NCBI GenBank assembly: GCA_031772625.1
Contig: CM062819.1
Location: forward strand, 1,237,193,897 to 1,237,257,896
Length of the DNA stretch: 64,000 bases
Origin: Pinus tabuliformis
Taxonomy: Eukaryota > Streptophyta > Pinopsida > Pinales > Pinaceae
Direction: 5' to 3'
Position 1 is the stretch's first letter; every line of letters begins with the position of its first letter. Below the pieces are notes generated by a model. The model had not been told where the DNA came from. It worked only from the letters and a program-made list of their open reading frames with translations, and did no database searches. Shown one piece after another: positions 1 to 10,400 of the stretch. Position numbers and translations under genes: made by a program.

Positions 1-1690
1 CGTCGATGATGTTATACTCCATTTCATCCGACACTATTAGTGTCTTTGATGGAGGCGATTGCTCTGATTGGACTGGGCTAAATGAGGTCGCTTTAGGGGT
101 TGTCTTCTTTGTTGCGGCCTTTTCTTTTGCTGGAGGGCTTGCGCCCTTATGTTTTGGGGTAGTCTGGGGAGGATCAAGTTGATTTCTGCTTCTCGTGCTA
201 ACCGGAAGTGCTTCTTGATCTTCCTCTTGTGGGAGGATGAAATCCCACATTCCTTGCAGTTCCACCACTTCTTCATCGTCGGTATGCGTTTCAGCGGTGT
301 TCTCTTCTTCTTCTTCTTCAGATTCCACGTTAGAGACCACGCTAGGTGGCCTCGTCTCCATAGGAGGATTTCTCTTAAAACTCCTAAAAGGATTTCTTGG
401 GGACGATTCTGCTACTTGTTTCCTGATATCAATCATCTCATTTGACATGGCCTTTAACACCTTTTGTAATCCTTCCATGTCGAAAGGATCCTTCGTTTGC
501 TTCTTCTTGGTTTCTTCTTTGAAAGAGATTTTCTTAGATTTACGCTCTTCGATTGTAGATCTCTTTTCTAAGGCTACTACGCGTCTTTCGACTGCTAATG
601 CCTCAGCCAAATTTTCGACTAAGGTTGTCTTGCTTTCCCTATCTACGAAGATGGCCAAGTTTGAAGGTAAGGCCGTGATGTACCATTCGCATCTTACTTC
701 CTCGCTGGGTTGGGAAGCAGCGGGGATTTTATTGAGGATCTTGTTGAACTGTAAGTTAAAATCTTTAATGGGTTCCCAAGCCTCAGCTTTAAGATTGGAC
801 AGATCGTTGATCAGTGTCGCTGTCGATCTATCATCGCCGAATTTAGTGAGAAATTGATTTTGAAAAATATCCCAGCTGGTGATAGATCCGGAGGGTAACG
901 AGAAGTACCATGACCCGGCCGTCCCTTGCATCGTATAGGGGAAAAGTCGGACCACGGCGTCTTCGTTGGTAACTCCGTTGAGATTAACAGAAAGCATGAA
1001 ATTATTGATATGTTCTTCAGCTAGCATTCCAGTTTCTGGATTGAACTTTGGTAACCACTTCTCGGGATGGGCAGGTATTGGACTCAGGGGTGGAGGCATT
1101 AAAACCGCCCCAGGGTTGTTCCATGGAGATTGTGCCATCGCTGAGTTATTGGTTAGTAAAAGTGTAGAAGATGATCTTTGAGGTTGAGAAGATAGAGATG
1201 TTATGATCTTTGACGATTGTGGAGGAAGAGTTGCGGAAGATGGATGAGTGATTTGAGGTGGAGATGTGGGTGGTCGACTTCGCGGAGAGGGAGTTGAAAT
1301 GGATGAGGTGGATGAAAGAGTCTCTCTGTTAGACTCTTGAAATGTTTTCCTTGCTCTTTTCCTAGTGGGGAGAGGGATTTCAGTTGGCTGAATGCCAAAC
1401 TTTTCACTCTTCAATCGGGTCAGGGGATGAGCAGGGTTGTATTGCGAAGTCAAGCTGCTTTTAGATTTATCAGATTTCTGGTTAAAAATAGAGAATCCCT
1501 GGAGTTTACGGATCAAGGTTTGAACTTCAGGGGGATCGACAATAAGTTGTTCTGATGTATCGGGATGTATAGCAGCGGTGGATGTCCGAGCGACTTCCAG
1601 TTCCGAGTTTAGTCGTATTGGGGAAGTCGGGGAAGTTGGTGAGGGTGATTTGCTCTTAGAATGGTATTTGGGTTTTGAATTATGTGCCAT
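1..1690 (-). CDS. gag: Ty3/gypsy gag polyprotein, N-terminal part, open at the window edge
   Basis: Reading the minus strand from ATG at 1690 gives about 563 codons with no stop down to base 1, so the protein continues outside the window. The first ~185 residues are Ser/Pro/Thr-rich and probably disordered. From about residue 200 comes a retrotransposon Gag (PF03732-like) domain, with PAHPEKWLPKF, NNFMLSVNLNGV, a WYFSLPSGSITSWDIF stretch and FLTKFGDD. A basic and acidic linker follows, including a run of Glu near residue 465. The last residues (SDEMEYNIID) resemble the linker before a gypsy protease. Gag would form the particle that packages element RNA. The start lies only 34 nt from the LTR edge, just past the PBS. 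A second Met near 1135 is a possible internal start. There is no frameshift over 1.7 kb, so this copy is probably young. The clade is not settled. Confidence 0.85.
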   Translation of the reverse strand, partial: MAHNSKPKYHSKSKSPSPTSPTSPIRLNSELEVARTSTAAIHPDTSEQLIVDPPEVQTLIRKLQGFSIFNQKSDKSKSSLTSQYNPAHPLTRLKSEKFGIQPTEIPLPTRKRARKTFQESNRETLSSTSSISTPSPRSRPPTSPPQITHPSSATLPPQSSKIITSLSSQPQRSSSTLLLTNNSAMAQSPWNNPGAVLMPPPLSPIPAHPEKWLPKFNPETGMLAEEHINNFMLSVNLNGVTNEDAVVRLFPYTMQGTAGSWYFSLPSGSITSWDIFQNQFLTKFGDDRSTATLINDLSNLKAEAWEPIKDFNLQFNKILNKIPAASQPSEEVRCEWYITALPSNLAIFVDRESKTTLVENLAEALAVERRVVALEKRSTIEERKSKKISFKEETKKKQTKDPFDMEGLQKVLKAMSNEMIDIRKQVAESSPRNPFRSFKRNPPMETRPPSVVSNVESEEEEEENTAETHTDDEEVVELQGMWDFILPQEEDQEALPVSTRSRNQLDPPQTTPKHKGASPPAKEKAATKKTTPKATSFSPVQSEQSPPSKTLIVSDEMEYNIID

Positions 1691-1702
1691 TCATAGCTGT
1701 GG

Positions 1703-1719
1703 CCCTCCTTCTAGCGCCA
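1703..1719 (-). promoter_or_regulatory. Primer binding site of the left gypsy element
   Basis: On the minus strand the 17 bases TGGCGCTAGAAGGAGGG start 4 nt (TTTC) after the LTR terminal CA. TGG at the start complements the CCA tail of a tRNA, as expected for priming minus-strand DNA synthesis. The primer tRNA would end in ...TAGCGCCA; I cannot name it with certainty. Confidence 0.75.
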
Positions 1720-1723
1720 GAAA

Positions 1724-3850
1724 TGTTGAGGGCCCCGAGGTCGGGTCAACAACAAAGGGGATACCCACCCAGTCCGGAACCTGGTTGGCGGCTCCTTGCC
1801 CGTTTGGAGTAGCGGGTCCGACTGGGGGTAATGGGACCAGTTTCCCAATGTGATGGGTGTGTGTGTGCGTAGAGTCTGATGGTATTAATCTAAGGAAGGG
1901 GGGGGGATTCTTCTAATCTAGTTTTAATTCTAACTGCTAAATTAACTCTATGCTAATGTAATCTAATGAAGCAAAATACATCTAATCTACGCTAACCCGG
2001 GGTGTTTTTCTTTTGTTATGCGATCTAGAAAGATTTCTAACAGCAGCCGGTAATAAAGATCATTCAACTGATATCAGAATATAAATCAATAAAGATAAAC
2101 CATTCTGCATAAGAAGTTAGGCAGAGTAGTTGTGAACAACATATCGCATAATCAGTTTTCTATATGTTAAACATAAATAAATGACCCCACCGTACAGAAG
2201 TTCCAAATGGTAATACAGACATTCATGCAATAACATACAAAGAACTCAGCCACATATCACTTTAGGAATACTAGCAGAATCTAGCCAAGAGATAAAAGTA
2301 CCATTTATGACTAAGTTCACTAATAAACTTCAAGTAACAATGATTTATTTCTACTTGTTCTAACATCTGCTAAGAGTACAGAAGTGCAACATCAGTAACA
2401 GATATTAAAATGCAAACATAAATAAATCTCGATCCATCCATTCATCAAAAACCTCCTCTGAGGGTGCAGAAGTGCATGTTCTGAGGATAAGTTTTTTGAC
2501 AGATTTCCGGACCCTTCTCCAAAAACCATGAGAAGGGTTAAATACTACTAACTAATCAATCTTAATTACATGAAATTAGGGAATCGGCCTCAAATGACCG
2601 CCCTTTTACTAAAAGCAACTTTATTTCTAAACTTAAAATCTAATTTCTGACCGCTTCTGTATATTCTCTTTAGTGCTGTCAACAGTGTAATGCTTTCCTG
2701 GGAAGAGTCGGCTAGCCGCCTTCTTGTTTCGCTCGGGAGATAAAAGTGGAAATAGCAGGAGCTGGCACTTCTTTCCGGCAGACCAGAAGATATTTTCGAA
2801 AACCTTTCTCTAGCTGGGTGTATTCGCCGCGTGTATACTTAGCGTGTCCCAGTTTCTTCTCGAACTGATTTTGCTGTTGCCGTTTTCGGTTTCCGGTCGT
2901 GCGAATGACTGAGTGGGTTAAGAGTCGTGCTGCATGGGCAACTCCCTGTGTCGAGAATTTCTTCCGTTCTTTGTTCTAGGTTTCCCTGAAGAGTTTTCCT
3001 TCTCATGCGCTTCTTTCTCTGCTTCATTAAGTCTTAGCTTCAGGATCTTTTCTGAACACGCTGCTTTTGTGTGCCTTTGACTCTGAGTCCTGGATAGTCT
3101 AATTTCATCAGTGCCGGTTGGCTGATAGCCTGGAATCCGCGGTTCTGCTGCATGCGGCATCCATTTTGCGAAAGCATTCTCTCTTTGCTGATTGGCGCTT
3201 TCCTCTTTCCTTCAGATGTTTCCTGCATATAAACTTATATCAGTTGCGTGTCTTGCAGTTTACGCAAAGGAGAAGTGAAATGAGAAGACTTGACGTGAAA
3301 GCATTAATCTCTAATGAACGCATAATTCTAACATCCATCATCACTTGACTCTTCGATAAATGTAAAGCAATCATTCCTAGATACTTAAGCATGTGGTCAT
3401 TAAATTCTTTCAAGGCGCGCGCTTAATGCATGGGTCTATCGTGTGGTAAGTCTTTTCAGATCGCAGGTCGCAGATCGCCGCCATCGCAGATCGCAAATCG
3501 CAAATCGCAAATATCGCAAGTTCTCATTTAATGGTTACGTCGTATAGCGTAATGCTTGCGATTTGCGATATCGCAAATTGGCGATCGCATTGCTCGAAGG
3601 TTTTTCTTTTAAGGGGCGCGTGTGAAGTATGCGATGCGATTAACTTCGCATCGCAATTTCGCAGTATTTGTTTTTTGCGCTTGAGTTATGCTTCGGCCTT
3701 TCTTTGCGATGCGATTTGAGCCTTAGAGAGAGAAATACAAAAACTTTAGAAAAAGTATTTTTTTTTGGGATTTTCGTTCAGGGTCCCCTCTTCGCTTGAC
3801 GTTATTGCTAATGTCAAATGAAGAAAGGGGGGTTGTTGGTGACCACAACA
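1724..3850 (-). repeat. 5' LTR of the left Ty3/gypsy element (about 2.1 kb)
   Basis: On the plus strand the segment opens with TGTTGAGGGCCCC and closes with GACCACAACA, giving the inverted TGTTG...CAACA ends of an LTR. The inner end abuts the PBS and gag start, which fixes it as the 5' LTR of an element transcribed leftwards. The outer end is inferred from the terminal inverted repeat only; the partner LTR lies outside the window, so the target duplication cannot be tested (outer flank AGTTA). A TATA-like stretch lies near 3224-3240. The segment has no supported ORF. Confidence 0.6.
3457..3718. repeat. Cluster of GCGAT/ATCGC repeats in the LTR U3
   Basis: Short copies of ATCGCAAA and its complement TTTGCGAT are packed into about 260 bp. 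Direct copies dominate at 3465-3520 and inverted copies at 3555-3600 and 3640-3715, for example GCGATGCGATT and GCATCGCAA. The cluster lies upstream of the TATA-like site in the element's transcription direction, where enhancer repeats are expected. Confidence 0.6.
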
Positions 3851-4722
3851 AGTTAGAAGTTACTGGGTAAGAAACAATATAATATATATTGCATAGTGTT
3901 TTTAAGGAAAGAACTTAAAGCATTGCAATATTTTATTGGTATTTTGAAGTAATAAAAGGGTCTTCGAAGTTATGAGAGTTAATGAGCACTTAAGCACTCA
4001 TATAAAACATACATTTAAGAGTATGTTTTAATGAGTTTGGGGAGTAATTAGAAAAAGGGAAGATGATAAATGTATGGAGACAAGAAGTGATTTAAAAAAG
4101 TGTAATTTTACCTTTTTAATTATGTGTTCCAAGTGGAGAATTATGAGAGAGGGGATTTATATGGAAGTTTGTAAAAGAGTTATGCTCTTTGTTTTAAAGC
4201 ACTTTTGGTAAAGGGTGATATTATAAGGGATTGTTGAAATAATGATATTGAGTTAGGAAATGAGAGTTATGTTATAAAAGTTGAGTCAAATAAAAGAAAT
4301 TCATGGAAAGACTTGAGAATTTTGTCACAAGTGAATTTGAGAGTATTTTTGAGTTGAGTAAAATTTAAGTCAAATTAAATTTTGAGTTATTGTACAAAAG
4401 GGTGCATTTTTAGTTGTACCTGACACTCAAGGTCCATTAATGCAGAATTGATGTAAAAGTTTGGAGTAAAAAAGAAATTTAAGTCAAGTCAAAGGTGATT
4501 GTAATGGGTGCATGATCGGCGAAGCCCGACACCCAAAGTCTATTCATTGTATAGGCAATCTGAAGAGTTACTACAGTTTTTGTTTGCAGCAAAAAGAGGA
4601 GCAAGGAGTGCTCAGGAGTAAGGTTCAAGTGAAGTGAACTATTGAACACGTTTAGAGGAGATAACTTGGAAAAGTGATTAAGTTTCATGTTACAGTGAAC
4701 AAGGTGAAGTTCACGACAAAAT
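3851..4722. other. Unassigned AT-rich sequence
   Basis: I see no supported gene. A motif of the type TG(C/A)..CGAAGCCCGACACCCAAAG occurs near 4510-4540, and a related GTACCTGACACTCAAGG at 4418. This may be leader or LTR sequence of the decayed element whose ORF remnant follows. Confidence 0.3.
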
Positions 4723-5651
4723 ATGCCAATTCCAGAAAAAGGCCACGATGATGCCATAACAATTGGAATTTGTGATGACGAGAAAGAGATTACTGAATTA
4801 AAGGTACGACTTGACATGTTGCTAGAAATATTACAAAGACAGAGACATGGATGGGTAATAAAGTGAACAGTTAAATGGTCAATCTAACAATTGATGGAAA
4901 GAAGACAAAAGCATAAACTGAAAGTTTTAGAAGCAAAGAAACTCCAAACAAATATATACATTTGCAAACCAGAGTAAGGATCATTACTTGGTGACAATGA
5001 TGATGAAATGAACGTGGGTTCGATTCCCATAGACGACGCTACAAATTGTTTAGAAGCCCAGCATGAAGACTTGAAGATAGATTCATCTGTCAAATCTCAT
5101 GTTTTTAAATCTAACCATTGGTGTGTGCATGATATGTTGCTGACCAACCAATTGATACATAAATGAAGCAAGTTGCTGATGAATTGGAAAATGATGGTCC
5201 AAATGTCAATATGAAAGATATTGCAGTAGAACTAAAGTTCATAGAAGAATGGTTGGACAATCCAAAGTCAAAGTGTGACAATAGACCTTCAAATCAAGAA
5301 ATCTGGTGCAACGAAAGCGTAGAGATCGACAATAAAGTTCAGCAAACAAACAATAATGTACACCAACTAGAAAACAAGTTAGATATTGAAATTGAAGAAA
5401 TGAAGAAGCTGATGTTGAAAGAATCTCAGAAGATGTCCATTAAACAAAGAAAAAGAAAGGATAACAATAAGATACATCTGACTTCACAAATATACATCAA
5501 CAAAAAGGGAGGACAACTACAACATAAAATTTGGAAGCCTGGAAGACGAAAGAAGAAAACCAAAAAACATCAACAATATGACAAAGTAATTGATCAACGA
5601 GAGACCAAAGTTTGGGATCCAAGCATAGTTTTATCATTGATTGAAGATTAA
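4723..5651 (+). pseudogene. Decayed ORF of a non-autonomous LTR element (Glu/Lys-rich, ends KVWDP...ED)
   Basis: Consecutive plus-strand pieces read 4723-4866 (47 aa, starts MPIPEKGHDDAI), 4894-4977, 4978-5166 and 5163-5651 (162 aa). The last two overlap as ATGA, which looks like a frameshift in decayed DNA. The composition is Lys/Glu/Asn-rich, with coiled-coil-like stretches (LENKLDIEIEEMKKLM). The C-terminus has KHQQYDKV, then TKVWDPSIVLSLIED and a stop, followed by codons for SRDHDFIL. The ORF at 39922-42411 ends the same way (KQQRYK, NKVWDPGRPRLEDT, stop, SGDHEYFLL). A polypurine tract and an LTR start with a similar sequence come directly after in both. I infer a diverged relative of that element. 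The biochemical role is unknown; there is no zinc knuckle or enzyme motif. Confidence 0.5.
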
Positions 5652-5675
5652 TGGTCGAGAGACCATGATTTTATT

Positions 5676-5689
5676 TTAACTGGGGAGAC
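5676..5689 (+). promoter_or_regulatory. Polypurine tract of the decayed element
   Basis: AACTGGGGAGAC directly precedes the LTR start TAATGCAGGAG. The matching position of the element at 37940-44700 reads (minus strand) CTTTGGGAGTC then TGATGCAGGAG. Such a tract would prime plus-strand DNA synthesis. Confidence 0.45.
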
Positions 5690-6250
5690 TAATGCAGGAG
5701 AATCTAACCTAGGTCAATTGTTTATTAGAAGAGTTAGTTTGTAAAGTGAGGGTTTAATTAATTATTGTATTTTTTTTATAGTTTTAAAGAGAGAATGAAG
5801 ATTATTGTAAATAGGAGAAGATTCAAGAGTATTGTGGAAGGTTTGAGAGAATTATGGATTAGTTAGCTCTTATCTAGGGATAAGAGATTAGATGAGAGAT
5901 TTTAGGGATCAAAAGAGATATTTTGGGAGTTAGTTTAGCGATCTAGAACCTACCTTGGTTTCTAATCCATTTGTATAAATTGAGGTGAGCCCATGAGGCA
6001 TGTATGTTGTAGAAGAGTGTGAGTCAGTCTGAGGAATGATAGGCCAATAATTGGGCCATGATATCTCTTGTAAATATTTTCTTTAATTATTTATTTTGAG
6101 AGTTTATGTGCATTTTTCTATTGGGAAAATCTCAGTTCATTTTTGGTATTATGGTGTGTGTTTATGATTAAGTTGCAGACCTATGGTTATTTGACTTGAG
6201 TCAGATTAGCAAGTAAGAAACAAGTGATTTTGATGAATTTTGAGAGTCGC
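5690..6250 (+). repeat. 3' LTR of the decayed element (right end unresolved)
   Basis: The start TAATGCAGGAGAATCTAACC mirrors TGATGCAGGAGCATTCAACC at the LTR start of the 37940-44700 element. The rest of the two LTRs is not obviously similar. A TATA-like TGTATAAATTGAGG sits near 5971 and is followed by a less AT-rich stretch, as in R-U5. I could not find the closing CA end, so the end coordinate is approximate. Confidence 0.35.
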
Positions 6251-6299
6251 CATACTCGTAGAGATTATATTTTTTTCATTACCTGCAAAATATAAACAT

Positions 6300-7450
6300 A
6301 TGATTTAGGTTGAAAACCAGAGGGGTAGAATATGTATGCCTTCATAGACTTAGTAGTCAAATTGTTGTGCGAAGATGGGTCCCTTGTCCCACATACAAAG
6401 GGGTCTCATACACCAATTTGGTGTCTTCCCTGACCATGACCTTAAAATCAGGTAATAATAATAATTTTCATAGATAAATACAATTATACATCATTTAAAC
6501 AACAATTAAACAACTTGTATATTAAACTACAACATATTACCAAATCAATAACCATATCAAAAGATCTAATCATTAAAATCTATTTAATGTTAAAATATGG
6601 GTTCTACCCTTGAGGATGGCTAAAATTAGATTGAGTCTTACTGCTTGCCATGTTCGGGAGGAACGATACAGCCCAACAGGAAACAATGGCTCGGGTCACC
6701 CTAAACCCCCTACGGACTAGTCCCGGGATGCTAAACTTGATAGAACATGCTTTTGAGCTTTGTTATAGTTGTGATTCATCCCCTCAATTGCCCCCAACGA
6801 AAAAGATGAATGAACGGAACAACCACGAATGAAAGGAAAGGGTCTACCTCACCACGAAGAGAAAAGCACCCGAAGGCATCGCATGAGGTTCCGCTACTGA
6901 TTGCCTGCTTGCCTCATGAGGTGAAAATGATTGCCATCACTGGTGCTTAAAAAAGTCCAAAGTTCAATGGGTATAGGGATAAGTTCAATGGATATAGAAA
7001 TTAATGGGGAAAATAATATTAAAAAAAAATTAATATAAGGATATGTGTTAAAATATGTTTAGAATTTAATAGGATTAAAAATATTTAATATAAAGATATG
7101 TGTTGAAATATATTTAAATTTCAACGAGATATACAAATTAAGATGAAAATTATTAAAATAAATAATTAAATCAAATATAAAATAAATATATAGGTTAAAA
7201 TATATTAATAAATTTAAAGATTATATTATTATTATTATTTTTATTAATATAATATTTATGAAGATATAAAAATAATGGAAAATATTCTTAATTTTTTAAT
7301 AGGTATTTTCTATTTCATAGAATGAGGGAGATGTGTAATTCACTTAATTGATAACATGGAGTTGTCATGAAATATTTAATTAAAAAAATACTAACAATAA
7401 TTTTTTAATACTAGTCATAAATAAAATATTTCAATGTGCATGTTAAGTAA

Positions 7451-7488
<38 letters not shown>

Positions 7489-10400
7489 CAGAAGTTAAAA
7501 TTGTCTTATGGCTATATTTTAATGTTGTGTTGCTCAGCGTGAGGGAGATATTTCGTTCCTTCCATGCCTAATATGGAGTTGGCAGTAGACATATTAAGTA
7601 CCAACATCCTTCTTAAAATCTTGTTGAGTTAGATAAAAATTGGAGGAAAAATTTGCACCTCTAGATATTTGATTATAAAGATTTTATCCCTCTTAACACA
7701 TGATAGATCCATAATTAAAATAAACCTATATTAATTTGTATTAATCATAAAACTAAAACATAAATTACAACAATAAATACACATGTTAATTCAAAATCAC
7801 ATTTCAAATTTATACCGTGTGACATACTCAACCACTTTCCTTGACAAATAGGGTGCAAACTTCACCAAAATTCTATTAGAATTTTATAATAGTCCGGGAT
7901 GATATAAAGAGATCTCAATATAGAATCGAAGCTTTTATACCCACAAATTCACTTCATTCATGTTAATGAGGATTTATTTCCATTCGCCACTCTTAAGGTA
8001 TTATTCATTTTTTCTCCATCCATCGCATATTGATTGATATCCTTCTTTGAATTTGTAATTTGCTATTTTCTTGTAAAGTGCCAAGTTCCCTGTCAATCAA
8101 AACTAAACCATTTTTCGAATTTAATTCCAAAAATTTAGATTGAAAAGGAACCAAACAACACCCACAATCAAGACTAACCAAGTTCGTGAAAACGGTTCCA
8201 AAAATTCCCATGAAAAAGGGGTCCAACATGCATGCTAGCTATATTTTCTTAAAGTAATACGAGCATGGTTCATTGTAAATGCTCAATCAACGCAAATTAA
8301 TATATAAGTTCGTTTGGAAACGAGCCATGAAGGTAGACCATTCTCAGAAAAGAAAAGTGTACAATGTGTGCAAGTGTGTACTGACCATTATTTGGTGAGG
8401 CAAGCTGGTGTTTGGGTGTTGTATGTATGGCTTGAATGATGAGATTTACAATTATGAATACAATTTCATGCGGTTATTTCATGGTTTAAGTTAAGTATTT
8501 ATTTATAGGGTGTTAAGGTAAAGAAAAGTTCGGGTTTAATTCAATAGTTGTACATAATTATATGCCATATATTATGGCACGGAGATATCAACAATACAAC
8601 TTCGAACTTTTATTGTGATTAGTTTATTCTTTTTTTTCTTATTGGTTCATTATTCAAGTATACATTCTTGCTCTTGGAAATGTAACAATATAATATGAAG
8701 TTCTTTCACTAGACTCTAAAAGTAATTATATCATACATATAAGTATTACACATAAAATCTTATCGTGTATGAATTCATATGATTAATATTTTTATGTATT
8801 AGTTTATGAATTTTTATGATATTACTTTGGTTGATCTATATGTGATATACGATCCTATGTGTCACTTTATTGCGCCTACTACGATTTACTATCATTGAAA
8901 TTAGGCTAATTGAGATATGTTGGAATTTATTTTAAATTGATTGAAGGTAACATTTTTTATATTATCATAAATTTATATGCTTGTTAAAGATGTGTTTAAA
9001 TTTTTCTTTTCAACTATACTTATTCAAGGTTTTTTTTTTACTAATTTTAGACCCCATACCGTCTAAACTAAATGTTCACAATAATTTTTTTTGAAGTCTA
9101 AATAAAGCTAAGGTAAAGATTCTTTTTATTAATTTGACTCATATTTATCATAGTGTATTGAAACTATAATAAAGGATTAATTTATTGTTGTCAATGATGG
9201 ATTACCCTTATATGTTATTTGACCTTGACTAGTGTAAACTCATTCATGCCTGCTTGGATGGTCTCGAACCTTAGGCATATGCCAATATTATAGGGTTTAT
9301 TATAGCTTTATGTAATGATAAAATTTTAATGAATCATAGGTGTCGATTATCCCCATAATTTAATTCAAGACCTTAATTTTGTTACCTCTCAAGGATCGTA
9401 TACATTTTCATCATTAGGATACTCATGGTGGTGTTCATAGATGACGTCAAGAGTGGATTTTTTAATGATACATTAAATAATGGACTTTTAAATTCCTGTA
9501 AGTGGAATAATTTCTAAGGTACCACTGTTTACTATAGTACAAGATGGTCATAAGGATGACTACCTAGATTCTGCTGAGTGTCTTTCTTAGTGTACAAATT
9601 ACCACCGTGGGATATATGTAATATACTTAGACCACTAGAATGCTAGAGGTGTTGGGAGGTTAGCCTCTAGTTCACACTATTGCGGAATAAACTACAATTA
9701 ACCCTAGCTACAATACGACACACTAAATGTCATGATCACTAATAAAATAGAGAGATGTGGCACCCTATGATAACTAACACATGTATCATTTACCATTTAT
9801 TAACACATGTATAATATTGCAAAAGGGTAATCGTGGGATCCATGGTTATTGGAAACTTGAGGAGATAATGCTATGGAGATTTGTCCTTTAAATATGATCT
9901 ATAAGGTACATGTGTATAAGATACACGATAACCATATTCTATCATATAATAGCAGTGATGAATCAAAACAAAGTGATCATGATTTTTTCTCTTAAAACAA
10001 CTCACTGATACTTACCATGCTCCGATATATACATATTATATATGTATATTAGCTAACGATTATCTACACATTAATCATGACTTTAGGATTCATTTATTAG
10101 AGTTTTATTTGACCAATACCCTTGTGACTTCGATGTGACATTTAGGATCTGATATTCATTCACAACTGATCAAGGAAGTGAGGTTTATTTTTATACCATT
10201 ACTCTACCATCTCCATTGTTGTAGAAGTTAAGTCATAGGAAATATTGGGAGGAAATACATGATAAATTTAATGTAGAAAATTGATCTCATTATGAGTAAT
10301 TTCTAGTTGTGTTAACGAGAGTCATCACTAAGTCTAACATAGGGATGTGCTTGTGATAAAGTTCCAAACATGCTTATGGGCTGACATCACACCTCGTATC

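Noticed and set aside
237-857. 206-codon plus-strand Ser/Phe-rich ORF
   Set aside because: It is the antisense of the continuous gag frame on the minus strand, which carries the Gag domain.
5013-5036. GTGGGTTCGATTCCCAT resembling a tRNA T-arm
   Set aside because: No acceptor, D-arm or anticodon arm can be placed upstream, and the segment reads as part of the coding-like frame 4978-5166.
9420-9450. Possible RT catalytic box (VVFIDDV) in AT-rich DNA
   Set aside because: The surrounding frame has no other RT motif, and stops follow quickly; likely chance.
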